Assembly (NCBI RefSeq): GCF_027012695.1 | Contig: NZ_JALUYR010000050.1 | Coordinates: forward strand, 1 to 64,000 | DNA length: 64,000 bases | Reading direction: 5' to 3' | DNA from: Thermococcus sp. | Lineage (GTDB): Archaea; Methanobacteriota_B; Thermococci; Thermococcales; Thermococcaceae | Shown here: piece after piece, positions 16,400-25,098 of the stretch | Position numbering within the stretch: position 1 is the first letter of the stretch | Layout: each line of letters begins with the position of its first letter | Made by a program: the position numbers and the translations under genes | Notes under the pieces: generated by a model | What the model was told of the DNA's origin: nothing | The model's database searches: none | Seen by the model: only the letters and a program-made list of their open reading frames with translations

Positions 16400-16778
16400 C
16401 TTCCTCTTAGCGTACATCACAATAACGCTCTTCGCCATGCTGTTCCTCGGAATTTACGGCGTTGCTACGCGCTCCAACCTCATCAAGAAAATCATCATGC
16501 TCAACATAGCCAACGACGCCATAAACATGCTCTTCATTCTGATAGGGTACAGGATGGTCTTTCCCGTTTTTCCACCGGTTTACGAGAAGCACATAACCTT
16601 TAGGGAATTCTTGGAGAAATCCGTTGACCCACTGCCTCAGGCTCTGGTTCTCACCGCTGTCGTCATAGGAATGGCCATGAACATACTCCTAACCACCTAC
16701 GCAATTCAGTTCTACCGCCTCCACGGAACGGTCGATGCGAGGGACATAGCCGAGGTAATGAGGGGTGATGACGAATGA
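16392..16778 (+). CDS. mrpC: Mrp antiporter subunit C (NuoK-like)
   Basis: This 128-residue protein has three helices. GIYGVATRSNLIKKIIMLNIANDAINMLFI and PLPQALVLTAVVIGMAMNILL are the standard MrpC/MbhG/NuoK blocks. It overlaps the preceding gene by 8 bases and the following by 4. It bridges the channel subunits in the complex. Confidence 0.92.
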   Translation: MISFLLAYITITLFAMLFLGIYGVATRSNLIKKIIMLNIANDAINMLFILIGYRMVFPVFPPVYEKHITFREFLEKSVDPLPQALVLTAVVIGMAMNILLTTYAIQFYRLHGTVDARDIAEVMRGDDE

Positions 16779-17278
16779 ACCCGCTCAGGAGGTTCTCACC
16801 TGCCACTTTCGTTATAGTGCTGGCGGTTTACCTCTTCTACACGGGCTCGGTGAGTGAGTACGATCTGATAACGGGTTCGATAGTGGCGTTAATAGTTTCC
16901 TTCCTCGTGGACCACTGGCTGGTGAAGAACGAGTCCAAGTTCTTCTCTCCGAGGAGGTGGTTCCACGCGATAGTCTATGGCCTCCGCTACTTCCTGATTG
17001 AGGAGACAAAAACCCACATAGACGTTGCGAAGAGGGTCTTCACGCTCAAGGCGAACCCGGGGATAGTCAGAGTCCCCCTGGATGTTGAGAGCGACTACGG
17101 GAAGGTTCTGGTGGCGAACTCGATAACGAACACACCGGGAACGGTCGTTGTTGACATAAGCGACGACGGGAAATGGCTCTACGTCCACTGGATTGACGTT
17201 TCAACGCTCGATGAGAAGGAAGTGAAGGAGAACGTTGTTTCCTACTTCGAGGACTACGCGAAAAAAATATTTGACTGA
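16775..17278 (+). CDS. mrpE: Mrp antiporter subunit E
   Basis: This 167-residue protein has two or three N-terminal helices and a cytoplasmic domain with the MrpE motifs NPGIVRVPLDVESDYGKVLVANSITNTPGTV and WLYVHWID. The antiporter family member MbhA is equivalent. It ends 9 bases before the MrpD start, which has its own TGAGGTGAGAGC ribosome binding site. Confidence 0.92.
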   Translation: MNPLRRFSPATFVIVLAVYLFYTGSVSEYDLITGSIVALIVSFLVDHWLVKNESKFFSPRRWFHAIVYGLRYFLIEETKTHIDVAKRVFTLKANPGIVRVPLDVESDYGKVLVANSITNTPGTVVVDISDDGKWLYVHWIDVSTLDEKEVKENVVSYFEDYAKKIFD

Positions 17279-17287
17279 GGTGAGAGC

Positions 17288-18868
17288 ATGGAGATAGGAA
17301 TCGTCCCCATCATACCGCTCGGCTTCGCCTTCTTCCTTCCCCTCCTGGGTTACTTCGTAAAGTCCCGCAGGGTTATTGAGCTCTACGCCCTCACCGCGTC
17401 CATTCTCACCGCCTACGCCTCATGGAAGCTGTTTATAATGGCTTACTCATCTGAGGAACCGCTGGTGTACTTCGTTGGAAACTGGCCGGCCCCGATAGGT
17501 ATAACCCTCGAAGTTGACAGGCTCAGCGCCCTTATCGTCCTCACAGCCTCGATTCTCTTCCTGCTGGCGATGGTCTACAGTATCGGCTACATGGAGCGCG
17601 AGAAGGGAATCCACTATTATTACACGGCACTCCTCGGTCTCGAAACCGGAATCATAGGTGCCCTGATGACGGGGGATGCCTTCAACATCTTCGTCATGTT
17701 CGAGGTTATCGGCGCGGCATCGTACTCCCTGGTGGGATTCATAAGACGGGATGGAAAGGCAGTTGAGGCCGCTTTCAAGTACGGTATAATAGGTGCCCTC
17801 GCCACGAGCCTCTACTTCCTCGCCATGGGGTTCGTCTATGCCTCCTTCGGAACCCTCAACCTCGCCGATCTGAGCGCGAAGTTCCACGGGATTCCCTTCC
17901 CGGTGACCGTGAAGACCTTCGGCGACCCAACCCTTGCCCTGGCGATATTCTTCGCCCTCACCATCTCGATGGTGGTTGTCAAGAGCGCCAACTTCCCCGG
18001 CCACTTCTGGCTTCCTGATGCCCATCCGGCAGCGCCGTCCCCTGTCTCCGCCCTGCTCAGCGGGCTCGTTGTTGCGGTTCCAATCTACGTTCTGGCGAGG
18101 TACCTCTACACCGTCTTCCCGCCCGAAGGCGAGATTAGAGGTGTCATCTCGGCTGTCCTCCTGATTTTGGGAGCGAGTTCTGCCTTTCTCGGCTCCACGA
18201 TGATGCTCGTGCAGAGGGACATAAAGCGTCTCGTTGCGTACTCCACCATAATGCACACCGGCTATATGTTCATGGGGCTTGGAGTTCTAAGTTTCACGGG
18301 CCTCATGGCGGTGACCTACCACATCGTCAATCACGCCCTGGCGAAGGCTCTCCTCTTCCTCGCTGCCGGTTCCTTCATCCACGCCTCCGGAACAAAGGAT
18401 TTCGAGAAGATGGCAGGCATAGGAAAAAGCATGCCCTTCACGACCTTTGCCTTCGTGGTGGCAACACTCTCCCTGGTCGGTGTTCCACCACTTAATGCCT
18501 TCTTCAGCAAGATGCTGATATACGACGCCCTCGTGGAGAGGAGCTTTGCCCTCGGTGTCGTCATCATAATCACGAGCGCGGTTGCTGCCTGGGCGTACTT
18601 CAGGGCACTCGTCTACCTCTGGCGTGGAAAGCCGAGGGAGGGGCACCATCATGAACACGAGCATTCCCACGAGGGCCCACACGGACACGAGAACCCGTAC
18701 ATGGCACTCGTTATGGTGGTCATGGCCGTTGCGGTCATAGGCATCGGAATCCTCTCACCGATGCTGATTGACAGGCTGGCAATTCCCGCGGCGACTCAGG
18801 CCATGGATTATCGGAGTTACATTGATGCCGTCAGGAGACTCGCGGAAAGGATCATCGCATCGGGCTGA
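17288..18868 (+). CDS. mrpD: Mrp antiporter subunit D with a His-rich loop
   Basis: This 526-residue channel subunit has about 14 helices. Its motifs are E139 (MFEVIGAASYSL) and VKSANFPGHFWLPDAHPAAPSPVSALLSG with the conserved lysine. An insertion near residues 452-470 (GHHHEHEHSHEGPHGHENP) is rich in His and Glu and lies in a loop between the last two or three helices; it could bind a transition metal or simply be flexible. It is the last gene of the operon; T-rich stretches follow. The operon has no hydrogenase or ferredoxin-linked subunit, so it is read as a cation/proton antiporter rather than a redox pump. Confidence 0.93.
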   Translation: MEIGIVPIIPLGFAFFLPLLGYFVKSRRVIELYALTASILTAYASWKLFIMAYSSEEPLVYFVGNWPAPIGITLEVDRLSALIVLTASILFLLAMVYSIGYMEREKGIHYYYTALLGLETGIIGALMTGDAFNIFVMFEVIGAASYSLVGFIRRDGKAVEAAFKYGIIGALATSLYFLAMGFVYASFGTLNLADLSAKFHGIPFPVTVKTFGDPTLALAIFFALTISMVVVKSANFPGHFWLPDAHPAAPSPVSALLSGLVVAVPIYVLARYLYTVFPPEGEIRGVISAVLLILGASSAFLGSTMMLVQRDIKRLVAYSTIMHTGYMFMGLGVLSFTGLMAVTYHIVNHALAKALLFLAAGSFIHASGTKDFEKMAGIGKSMPFTTFAFVVATLSLVGVPPLNAFFSKMLIYDALVERSFALGVVIIITSAVAAWAYFRALVYLWRGKPREGHHHEHEHSHEGPHGHENPYMALVMVVMAVAVIGIGILSPMLIDRLAIPAATQAMDYRSYIDAVRRLAERIIASG

Positions 18869-19186
18869 GGTTCGGTTTCCGTTCTTTCTTCGAAAGGGTG
18901 TGGGTTTTCCAACTAAAATTTTTCGGCAACCTCATAACCCAGGTTTCGACATTTTGTTCGGATAGGAATTTTGATATTGCCTGTTTATCGGGAATCTACC
19001 CCGTCAGTTGACGACAATAGGAGGCTTATTCGATCTTCGAAGGCAGAAGGATGAAAAATCGAACCTCAGTTCAAAATCAAAAGCAATTAGGTTTGATTTT
19101 TGATACACAAGTTTGACAATAGGACTCAATTGGAAAGAATTATAAACCAATCTGGCACATATCTAGAACGCAAATAGGTGATGCCC
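18869..19186 (+). promoter_or_regulatory. 318-base A/T-rich regulatory gap ahead of the YeeE/YedE transporter
   Basis: No convincing gene lies here. The gap contains a perfect 9-base inverted repeat (AAAATCAAA at 19073-19081 and TTTGATTTT at 19092-19100), two copies of GACAATAGGA (19013-19022 and 19115-19124), and a TATA box (GAATTATAAACC, 19138-19149). The ribosome binding site AGGTGATG (19177-19184) precedes the ATG at 19187. The repeats sit directly upstream of the promoter, where archaeal activators bind, so regulated expression of the transporter is likely. The first 30 bases after mrpD are T-rich and may terminate that operon. Confidence 0.6.
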
Positions 19187-20803
19187 ATGGCAGGGATAAA
19201 ATTTGAGAACGGCTACAAAGGGGTCGGATGGTTGAAGAAGCAGTGGCCCTGGTGGACAGCGGGACTGCTGACCGCAACGGCAGAGATAATAAACTATCTC
19301 TTCATCCCGTGGGGCCACCCGAAGCACAAATTTATCGGAGTTACCAGCGGCTTCGCAAGGATGTACGCCCACTTCGAGAGTACACTCTTCGGCAAGAGCC
19401 TGATAGCAACGAAGCCTGACTATCAGCCGGCACTGCAGTGGATTATCATCGGTGCATTCATCGGTGCCCTGCTCTTCGCCTGGCTCGAGGGCGAGTGGAG
19501 AAGCTGGGTCAAGTACCCCAAGAAGATGCTTGTATTCACAGCGCTGGGTGCATTCTTCTTCGCCTGGGGAACCCGTGTGGCAGGTGGATGTACGCTTCAC
19601 CACCTCCTCGGTGGAGTCGCGGCGTTTAACATCAAGAGCTTCGTCGTCATGGGGTTCGCAACGGTTGGGGCACTCATAGGCTTCAAGATACTCACCGCCC
19701 AGAACATAGCACAGTACTTCAAGAGCCAGGACACCAAGTGGTACGTCAAGCAGGCCAATGAGTACAGGATGGCCGACGGTCTGACCTACAACGAGGGACC
19801 CTCCCACGGATGGCTCCGCTACGCCCTCTACGCTTACCTGATACTGTTCTTCCTGGTTGCCCTCTACGGTGCCTTCGCTGGCAATGACTATGCGATAAAA
19901 ATGGGCTGGGCCGAGAGCCTCGAGCAGACGAAGATATACAAGAACATGCTCATTGGCAAGAACATCCCGACGATAACGCTCCAGATACTCGTTGGTGTAC
20001 TCCTTGGCATATCCGTGGCCAAGACCGGCTTCGGTACCGAGTGTGGTCTCATCAACCCGGAGATGGCCAACATGATAGCCAAGGACGAGAAGGCCTTCGC
20101 CAGAAAGTGGAAGATGCCCTATTCCCTCAGAACCGTCATGCTCTCACTCCAGCCCTTCGCGGCCCTGGCGCTTCACATGACGCTCTTTGGACTGGTTCTC
20201 TGGATTGGCTTCACCTTCTTCGGCATCATGGAGGGACACCACTGGGCCACCAAGGAGTTCGCCGAGATGTACGCCCAGGCAACGGGAATGGAATTCCACA
20301 AGGTTGGCGTTGCAATCAGGGAGATGACCTCCCTACCAATGGACATCTTCGGTGGTCTGCTCCTCGGCATCGGAACGGTCTTCATGCTCGGCTGTGAGTT
20401 CAGGAACTACGGAAGGACCGGGCTGCTCTACATAACCGGACTCCTCATCTGGATATTCTTCTACGTCGGCTACCTGCCCTACACCCTCGCCAGGGACTTC
20501 TGGGACGGTCTCATGGGTGGCTACCCCTACACACCGACCACCTTTGGACCGGCACTGATAGCACCGACCAGCAAGACTGCGCAGTCAATAATCTACCTGC
20601 TCTACATCCTCATGTGGGCGGCCCTCTTCGTCTGGGCCGTCAAGAAGGGAGCGAAGAACATCGGCGTCAAGCCCAAGGAGATACTCTGGATGAACAGCGA
20701 GGATATGTACCTCAAGAGACTGGAGAAGCTCGAGAAGGAGGGCAAGCTCGAGGAGATGGTGGAGCTCGAGAGGGAGCTTTACGATCAGGCCGAGAAGGCC
20801 TGA
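19187..20803 (+). CDS. YeeE/YedE-family sulfur (thiosulfate-type) transporter
   Basis: This 538-residue polytopic protein has two DUF395-type halves. Conserved cysteines are C135 (RVAGGCTLHHLLGG), C286 (GFGTECGLINPE) and C403 (MLGCEFRNYGRTG), in the Cys-containing loops that relay thiosulfate in the TsuA/YeeE family; some members are annotated as selenium transporters. The C-terminus is a charged helix (LEKLEKEGKLEEMVELERE), probably a cytoplasmic coiled coil. The ATG at 19187 has the best-placed ribosome binding site; ATG at 19181 and GTG at 19178 lie within it. No TusA-like protein or rhodanese follows. The context with the SQR operon suggests sulfur-compound uptake. Confidence 0.88.
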   Translation: MAGIKFENGYKGVGWLKKQWPWWTAGLLTATAEIINYLFIPWGHPKHKFIGVTSGFARMYAHFESTLFGKSLIATKPDYQPALQWIIIGAFIGALLFAWLEGEWRSWVKYPKKMLVFTALGAFFFAWGTRVAGGCTLHHLLGGVAAFNIKSFVVMGFATVGALIGFKILTAQNIAQYFKSQDTKWYVKQANEYRMADGLTYNEGPSHGWLRYALYAYLILFFLVALYGAFAGNDYAIKMGWAESLEQTKIYKNMLIGKNIPTITLQILVGVLLGISVAKTGFGTECGLINPEMANMIAKDEKAFARKWKMPYSLRTVMLSLQPFAALALHMTLFGLVLWIGFTFFGIMEGHHWATKEFAEMYAQATGMEFHKVGVAIREMTSLPMDIFGGLLLGIGTVFMLGCEFRNYGRTGLLYITGLLIWIFFYVGYLPYTLARDFWDGLMGGYPYTPTTFGPALIAPTSKTAQSIIYLLYILMWAALFVWAVKKGAKNIGVKPKEILWMNSEDMYLKRLEKLEKEGKLEEMVELERELYDQAEKA

Positions 20804-20832
20804 CCCTTCCATTTTTCCTTTGAGGTGATTCC

Positions 20833-21381
20833 ATGACGAGCACCGGTTTCTACATCGAATCGCGGGCGATACTGAAAAATCCGAAGTGCATCCGATGGCT
20901 TTCAACCGGCGTCGCTATGGGCTTTTTCTACTTCCTGATGATGCTCTTCGGCTACCTTGGAGAGCCATTACCCGTTCTCGACCTCTACTGGGGCATAACG
21001 AAACTGCTCCTCGCCTATTCGCTGTTCTGCCTCTACCGGACGACTAGGAAGGGCAAGTACGCGGGCGGGGGTATAATAATAGCGACCAGCGCTTTTCTCA
21101 CGATATTCGGATTCTTCGGTTGGGGGAGCTTTCTGGCGGTACTGATGGACGCCCTTGCCATAGCGGTTCTCAGTCTCACCCTCCATGACATTGGAAAGGC
21201 CCTGCCGGAGGCCGGTCTCGAAAAACCCGCGGGTGGAATCTTCGTTGGCCTGATGCTGAGTCTCGTCGGCCAGCCGGCGATAGCGGCACTTGGCCTCGTA
21301 GTGGTGGTAATAGGAATGGTCTACGCGGCCAACAGGCTCGGCCTGGTCTACGGCTACTCCATGAAACATGCGCGGGGATAA
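20833..21381 (+). CDS. Polytopic membrane protein of unknown function
   Basis: This 182-residue protein has about five membrane segments, few charges and no recognised motif apart from Gly-rich helices (KYAGGGIIIATSAFL). The ATG follows TGAGGTGATTCC, 29 bases after the transporter stop, so it is probably co-transcribed with the YeeE/YedE gene and may assist it. Function unknown. Confidence 0.7.
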   Translation: MTSTGFYIESRAILKNPKCIRWLSTGVAMGFFYFLMMLFGYLGEPLPVLDLYWGITKLLLAYSLFCLYRTTRKGKYAGGGIIIATSAFLTIFGFFGWGSFLAVLMDALAIAVLSLTLHDIGKALPEAGLEKPAGGIFVGLMLSLVGQPAIAALGLVVVVIGMVYAANRLGLVYGYSMKHARG

Positions 21382-21421
21382 TGTTTATTAGCCCCTCGCC
21401 TAATATTTTTAGGGTGGGTTC

Positions 21422-21970
21422 ATGATAATAACCAGGGTCAATCCGAATGAAATCTTCGAAGAACTGCTGAGGTTCGCATTCAAGGTTTACACATGCACGG
21501 GTGGAACATACCCCATTCACGGCTGGGGGGATAGAAAACCTCCCGTTGGCGATTGGAATGCGTTTCGAGAGGCCTACGAAGACGTTCTCAGGTGGCGGAT
21601 CAGGGAGGAATTTGACGAGTTCTACCTCGGACGATCGAGAGAGAGCGGTGAGATAGTCTCCACCCTCGCCATCTCCTACGGGCTCTCGCGAAAAAATCTC
21701 CCATGGGTCTCCGAGAAAATGAAACGGCGAAAGAACGCCGTTCTCCTGACCTTTTTCCTGGTCTGTCCCAGGGGTAAAGGCTACGGCATCAGCATGCTTC
21801 TCCACGGTGTCTCCCATGTGAGAAAGCAGAACAAGTGCCCCTTTATAATCTCCCCGGCGGACTCCGAGGCCATCGATTACTTCAAAAGGAGGGGCTTCGT
21901 GGAGTTTGAGCGATTTGAGGATTACGTGGTTCTCCGGTATCCCCTGCACGTCCTCCGAAAGAAACGCTGA
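21422..21970 (+). CDS. GNAT-family acetyltransferase-like protein
   Basis: This 182-residue protein carries the acetyl-CoA loop motif PRGKGYGISML (GNAT motif A, usually R/QxxGxG/A) near residues 119-129 and the typical later block SEAIDYFKRRGFVEF. The N-terminal 60 residues are not typical and contain KVYTCTGGTYPIHGWGD. A short spacer with TATA-like AATATTTTTAGG precedes it. The substrate is unknown; protein or small-molecule acetylation are both possible. Confidence 0.75.
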   Translation: MIITRVNPNEIFEELLRFAFKVYTCTGGTYPIHGWGDRKPPVGDWNAFREAYEDVLRWRIREEFDEFYLGRSRESGEIVSTLAISYGLSRKNLPWVSEKMKRRKNAVLLTFFLVCPRGKGYGISMLLHGVSHVRKQNKCPFIISPADSEAIDYFKRRGFVEFERFEDYVVLRYPLHVLRKKR

Positions 21971-22013
21971 TCCTTTTTATGCATATCTGGGTAATGCTGG
22001 CAACTATTCGGGC

Positions 22014-22025
22014 AAAGCTTTTAAG
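22014..22025 (+). promoter_or_regulatory. TATA box of the Mrp/NBP35 ATPase gene
   Basis: AAAGCTTTTAAG lies 35 to 46 bases ahead of the start codon. The leader holds the GGAGGTGCTG ribosome binding site. Confidence 0.55.
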
Positions 22026-22059
22026 CCCACCAACCAAAGCCGATCGGAGGTGCTGAAAG

Positions 22060-22938
22060 ATGACGATCAAGGCCCCAACGCTCAACGTAGGTGGTCTCGG
22101 CGCGGACCCGCTCACGGAGAGGATAAAGGAGAAGCAGAAGAAGTGGAAGTACAAGATAGCCGTCCTGAGCGGAAAGGGCGGCGTTGGAAAGAGCACCGTC
22201 GCCGTAAACCTTGCCGCGGCCCTCGCGAAGAAGGGCTACTTCGTCGGAATCCTTGATGCAGACATACACGGCCCGAACGTCGCCAAGATGCTCGGCGTTG
22301 ACAGGGCGGAAGTTCTGGCTGAGAAGACCGAGGACGGCAGGTTCGAGATGATACCGCCGATGAACGACTTCCTCGGACAGGTCACCCCGATAAAGGTCAT
22401 GAGCATGGGTTTCCTGGTTCCGGAAGACCAGCCCATAATCTGGCGTGGTTCCCTCGTGACAAAGGCCATAAAGCAGCTCCTCGGCGACGTCAAGTGGGGC
22501 GAGCTGGACTTCATGATAATAGACTTCCCGCCAGGAACCGGCGACGAGATACTTACCGTCACCCAGAGCATCCCGCTGGATGCCGCGATAGTGGTCACAA
22601 CCCCGCAGGATGTAGCACTCCTTGACACCGGAAAGGCCGTCAACATGATGAAGAAGATGGAAGTGCCATACATAGCGGTCGTCGAGAACATGAGCTACCT
22701 CATCTGCCCGCACTGCGGCAAGGAGATAGACCTCTTTGGAAAGGGTGGCGGTAAGAAGCTCGCCGAGAAGGAGGGCGTGGACTTCCTTGGGCAGATCCCC
22801 ATAGACCTGAAGGCCCGGGAGGCGAGCGATGCGGGAATTCCGATAGTCCTCTATGAGGACACGCCGGCGGCCAAGGCTTTCATGGAGATTGCTGAAAAGC
22901 TGGTAAAGAAGCTCGGGGAAATAAAGGGAGGGGAGTGA
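22060..22938 (+). CDS. Mrp/NBP35-family ATP-binding Fe-S cluster carrier
   Basis: This 292-residue protein has a deviant Walker A, SGKGGVGKST (residues about 36-45), IDFPPGTGDE, and the CxxC motif in ICPHCGKEIDLFG that holds a bridging [4Fe-4S] cluster at the dimer interface in ApbC/NBP35 proteins. It carries clusters to apoproteins in the cytoplasm. The ATG is preceded by GGAGGTGCTGAAAG. The DUF59 protein at 38838 belongs to the same assembly pathway. Confidence 0.93.
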   Translation: MTIKAPTLNVGGLGADPLTERIKEKQKKWKYKIAVLSGKGGVGKSTVAVNLAAALAKKGYFVGILDADIHGPNVAKMLGVDRAEVLAEKTEDGRFEMIPPMNDFLGQVTPIKVMSMGFLVPEDQPIIWRGSLVTKAIKQLLGDVKWGELDFMIIDFPPGTGDEILTVTQSIPLDAAIVVTTPQDVALLDTGKAVNMMKKMEVPYIAVVENMSYLICPHCGKEIDLFGKGGGKKLAEKEGVDFLGQIPIDLKAREASDAGIPIVLYEDTPAAKAFMEIAEKLVKKLGEIKGGE

Positions 22939-22955
22939 ACTCTCCAGACTGCATT

Positions 22956-22967
22956 AACTTTTTAACC
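22956..22967 (+). promoter_or_regulatory. TATA box ahead of the polytopic protein gene
   Basis: ACTTTTTAACCC lies 31 to 42 bases before the ATG at 22998. It supports the shorter start over the open frame that begins inside the preceding gene. Confidence 0.5.
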
Positions 22968-22997
22968 CCTTCCGGGTATCCCCCCGGGAGGGAGAGC

Positions 22998-24344
22998 ATG
23001 AGGAAGGCCCCGGTTCTAATCGCGCTCATCCTTCTTCTCACGGCCCCCACGGTTCACGCGGGGAGGCTTCTGTACTATCCCGACCGGGAAGCTTTCCGGG
23101 ACTTTCTCAACTCCAGCTCGTCCTACACGGTGGTCCCGGGGGACGAGGACTGGGCCAGGGGCTGGGCCTACTACGTGGACGAAAGACTGGCCACCGTGAA
23201 GCCCCGCGGAAGGGACACCATAGTTCTGGTCGGCAACGTTTACGACAACGAGCTCATGGCATCGCTTTGGAAGAGAACGGGTCTCCCCGAGAACGCTTCT
23301 CTCCGCCCCTCCGTAATCGTCCTCAACAACACGGTTCTCATAACCGGCTCAGAGGACAACATATACCTTACCGAGGAGGCCTTCAGGGATCTCTGGAATC
23401 CCTCCAGGATGATGTTGATCACCTTCCTACTCACCGTTCTGGTCATTGCACTCATCTTCTCGGTCTTTCTCGGCAGGGATGGAAGCCACGCCGGGAAGTT
23501 CTACCTGCTGACCCTTTCCCTTTACGCCCTCTGGTACCTGCTCTCCCCCCGTCTGCCCCTGGGTGAGACCTTTCTGCGCCAGCTTCTCTCCGCCCTGACC
23601 TTTGCCGCGGGCGGATCCGCAGAATCCCCCCTCAGCGCCATCATGGGTGCGGTCTTTCGCGTTGTACCCCCCCTGGAGGAGACCCTGACCGCCGCCCACT
23701 GGGTTTTCCTGCTCCTGGTCATCTCGCTGTCCTTTTATCTTGCCCCCAGGAAAAGTCGCGAGCTCGGGTTTTTGATCTTTGGATTGACCTTCTCTGCCCC
23801 GCTGTTCAGGGAAATGGTCTCTAGTATAAACGGCGAAGTTCTCGGCCTGACGGCCCTGATGGTAACCCTCGCGATGATAACCAACCTCAACTTTCCACCG
23901 GGAAGGGTGTTTCTCCAGACGGTCCTCCTCTCGCTTTTCACCCTGCTGGCGATAGCCGTGAACCCCTACCTCGTCTTCATCCCGATAGTATTCGCGGTTA
24001 CCTTTCCGGGAAGGCACTTCAGAAACCACATCTACCTTCTCATGACAGTGGGGGGGACGCTGGTGCTGTACCTGGCCTTCCCCAATCTCGGAATCATGGA
24101 ATGGACGTTAAACACAAACCCGGGCAGGTTCATTCTCGACAGCGGGCTGAGCCTGGGGACGATAGTTTACGTTCTCGCCAGAGGGGGGAGAAGGGTCGGG
24201 ACCAGGGGACATACCCCGTTTCTCATGCTCTCCGCGGCCATTTACCTGCCCCTCTCCCTCGCGGTGTCATCGCTCATTCCGCACGTTTTCGTCATCCTCT
24301 CCGCCCTGGCGGTAAGGCTCCTGAGCGGGCTGGCTAGAACTTAA
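22998..24344 (+). CDS. Polytopic membrane protein with exterior N-terminal domain, unknown function
   Basis: This 448-residue protein has a signal peptide or anchor (MRKAPVLIALILLLTAPTVHA), an exterior domain of about 120 residues (Tyr-rich start, NNTVLITGSEDNIYLTEEAF), then about ten membrane segments. The ATG at 22998 follows GGGAGGGAGAGC. I recognise no family. Its 3' end overlaps the 3' end of the DUF2110 gene on the other strand by 11 bases, so the two are convergent. Confidence 0.75.
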   Translation: MRKAPVLIALILLLTAPTVHAGRLLYYPDREAFRDFLNSSSSYTVVPGDEDWARGWAYYVDERLATVKPRGRDTIVLVGNVYDNELMASLWKRTGLPENASLRPSVIVLNNTVLITGSEDNIYLTEEAFRDLWNPSRMMLITFLLTVLVIALIFSVFLGRDGSHAGKFYLLTLSLYALWYLLSPRLPLGETFLRQLLSALTFAAGGSAESPLSAIMGAVFRVVPPLEETLTAAHWVFLLLVISLSFYLAPRKSRELGFLIFGLTFSAPLFREMVSSINGEVLGLTALMVTLAMITNLNFPPGRVFLQTVLLSLFTLLAIAVNPYLVFIPIVFAVTFPGRHFRNHIYLLMTVGGTLVLYLAFPNLGIMEWTLNTNPGRFILDSGLSLGTIVYVLARGGRRVGTRGHTPFLMLSAAIYLPLSLAVSSLIPHVFVILSALAVRLLSGLART

Positions 24345-25071
24345 TCGCCCCTATCAGGGCCCCCTTGAGTCTCGGCCCTATCTCCTTTATTATGCCAGGG
24401 GCCTGAGTTCCCTTCTTGAGAACGAGCAGGGTTTCCATAAGGCCAAGTTCCTCAATGCGCTTGACGTCCCTTCCATGACCCGTCTCGATGAGAGCCCTCT
24501 CCACGTTCTCGCTGATGGTTCCGGCTATGAAGAGCTTGTCGTGGCCATCGCTCAGCCACTCCCTTATACGCCTCAGCTGGTTCTCGCTGAAGGCCAGTTC
24601 GACTTCTCTGGCACCGAACTCCATCCGTGTGACGGTGACTTCAACGGGGAGGTTGTCCACCCAGCCGAACTTGGATATCATCTCACGAACGGGCATCTCG
24701 CCGAAGGTCTCCTTCAGGTAGTAGAGCGGCAGGAGGGCATCCTTGGGCCTGGGACGGAAGATTCCGATGTCAACGTAGATCCCGTAGCCAACTTTACCGA
24801 GATCTATGAACCGTCCGCGATAGGTTTCTCCTTCCCTTACGTTCTTCAGGCTGTAGGGAACCTCACCGAACTCCTCTCTGATGAGGTTGGCGCTGATCTC
24901 TTCATCCTCCCCCTTGAGGGAGACCCTAACCCAGTTCTTGGTCGTTGCAGAGAGCTTCCATTCAACATCCAGATCGCCCAGGAGGGATCTGAGCTTCCTG
25001 TCGAGCTTAAGAAAACCGCTTCTGTCCCCGTAAACCTTCTCAAGAATAACGATTTCCTCCATTCCGATCAT
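24334..25071 (-). CDS. DUF2110 family protein
   Basis: This soluble 245-residue protein is of an archaeal family commonly encoded just after the transcription factor TFE, as here (27-base gap). Recognisable parts are DLGKVGYGIYVDIG and a C-terminal block of LKKGTQAPGIIKEIGPRLKG. Two possible ATGs (residues 1 and 4) exist; the first is kept. Role unknown; genomic coupling suggests a link to transcription or RNA. Confidence 0.8.
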   Translation of the reverse strand: MIGMEEIVILEKVYGDRSGFLKLDRKLRSLLGDLDVEWKLSATTKNWVRVSLKGEDEEISANLIREEFGEVPYSLKNVREGETYRGRFIDLGKVGYGIYVDIGIFRPRPKDALLPLYYLKETFGEMPVREMISKFGWVDNLPVEVTVTRMEFGAREVELAFSENQLRRIREWLSDGHDKLFIAGTISENVERALIETGHGRDVKRIEELGLMETLLVLKKGTQAPGIIKEIGPRLKGALIGAIKF

Positions 25072-25098
25072 CCCCGAAGTTCCTCATGTCGTTAACAG

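Noticed and set aside
17447-18256. 269-codon minus-strand open frame inside mrpD
   Set aside because: Shadow of the conserved mrpD frame; low-complexity charged composition.
19163-19807. 214-codon minus-strand open frame over the start of the YeeE/YedE gene
   Set aside because: Antisense to a well-supported transporter and would cross its promoter.
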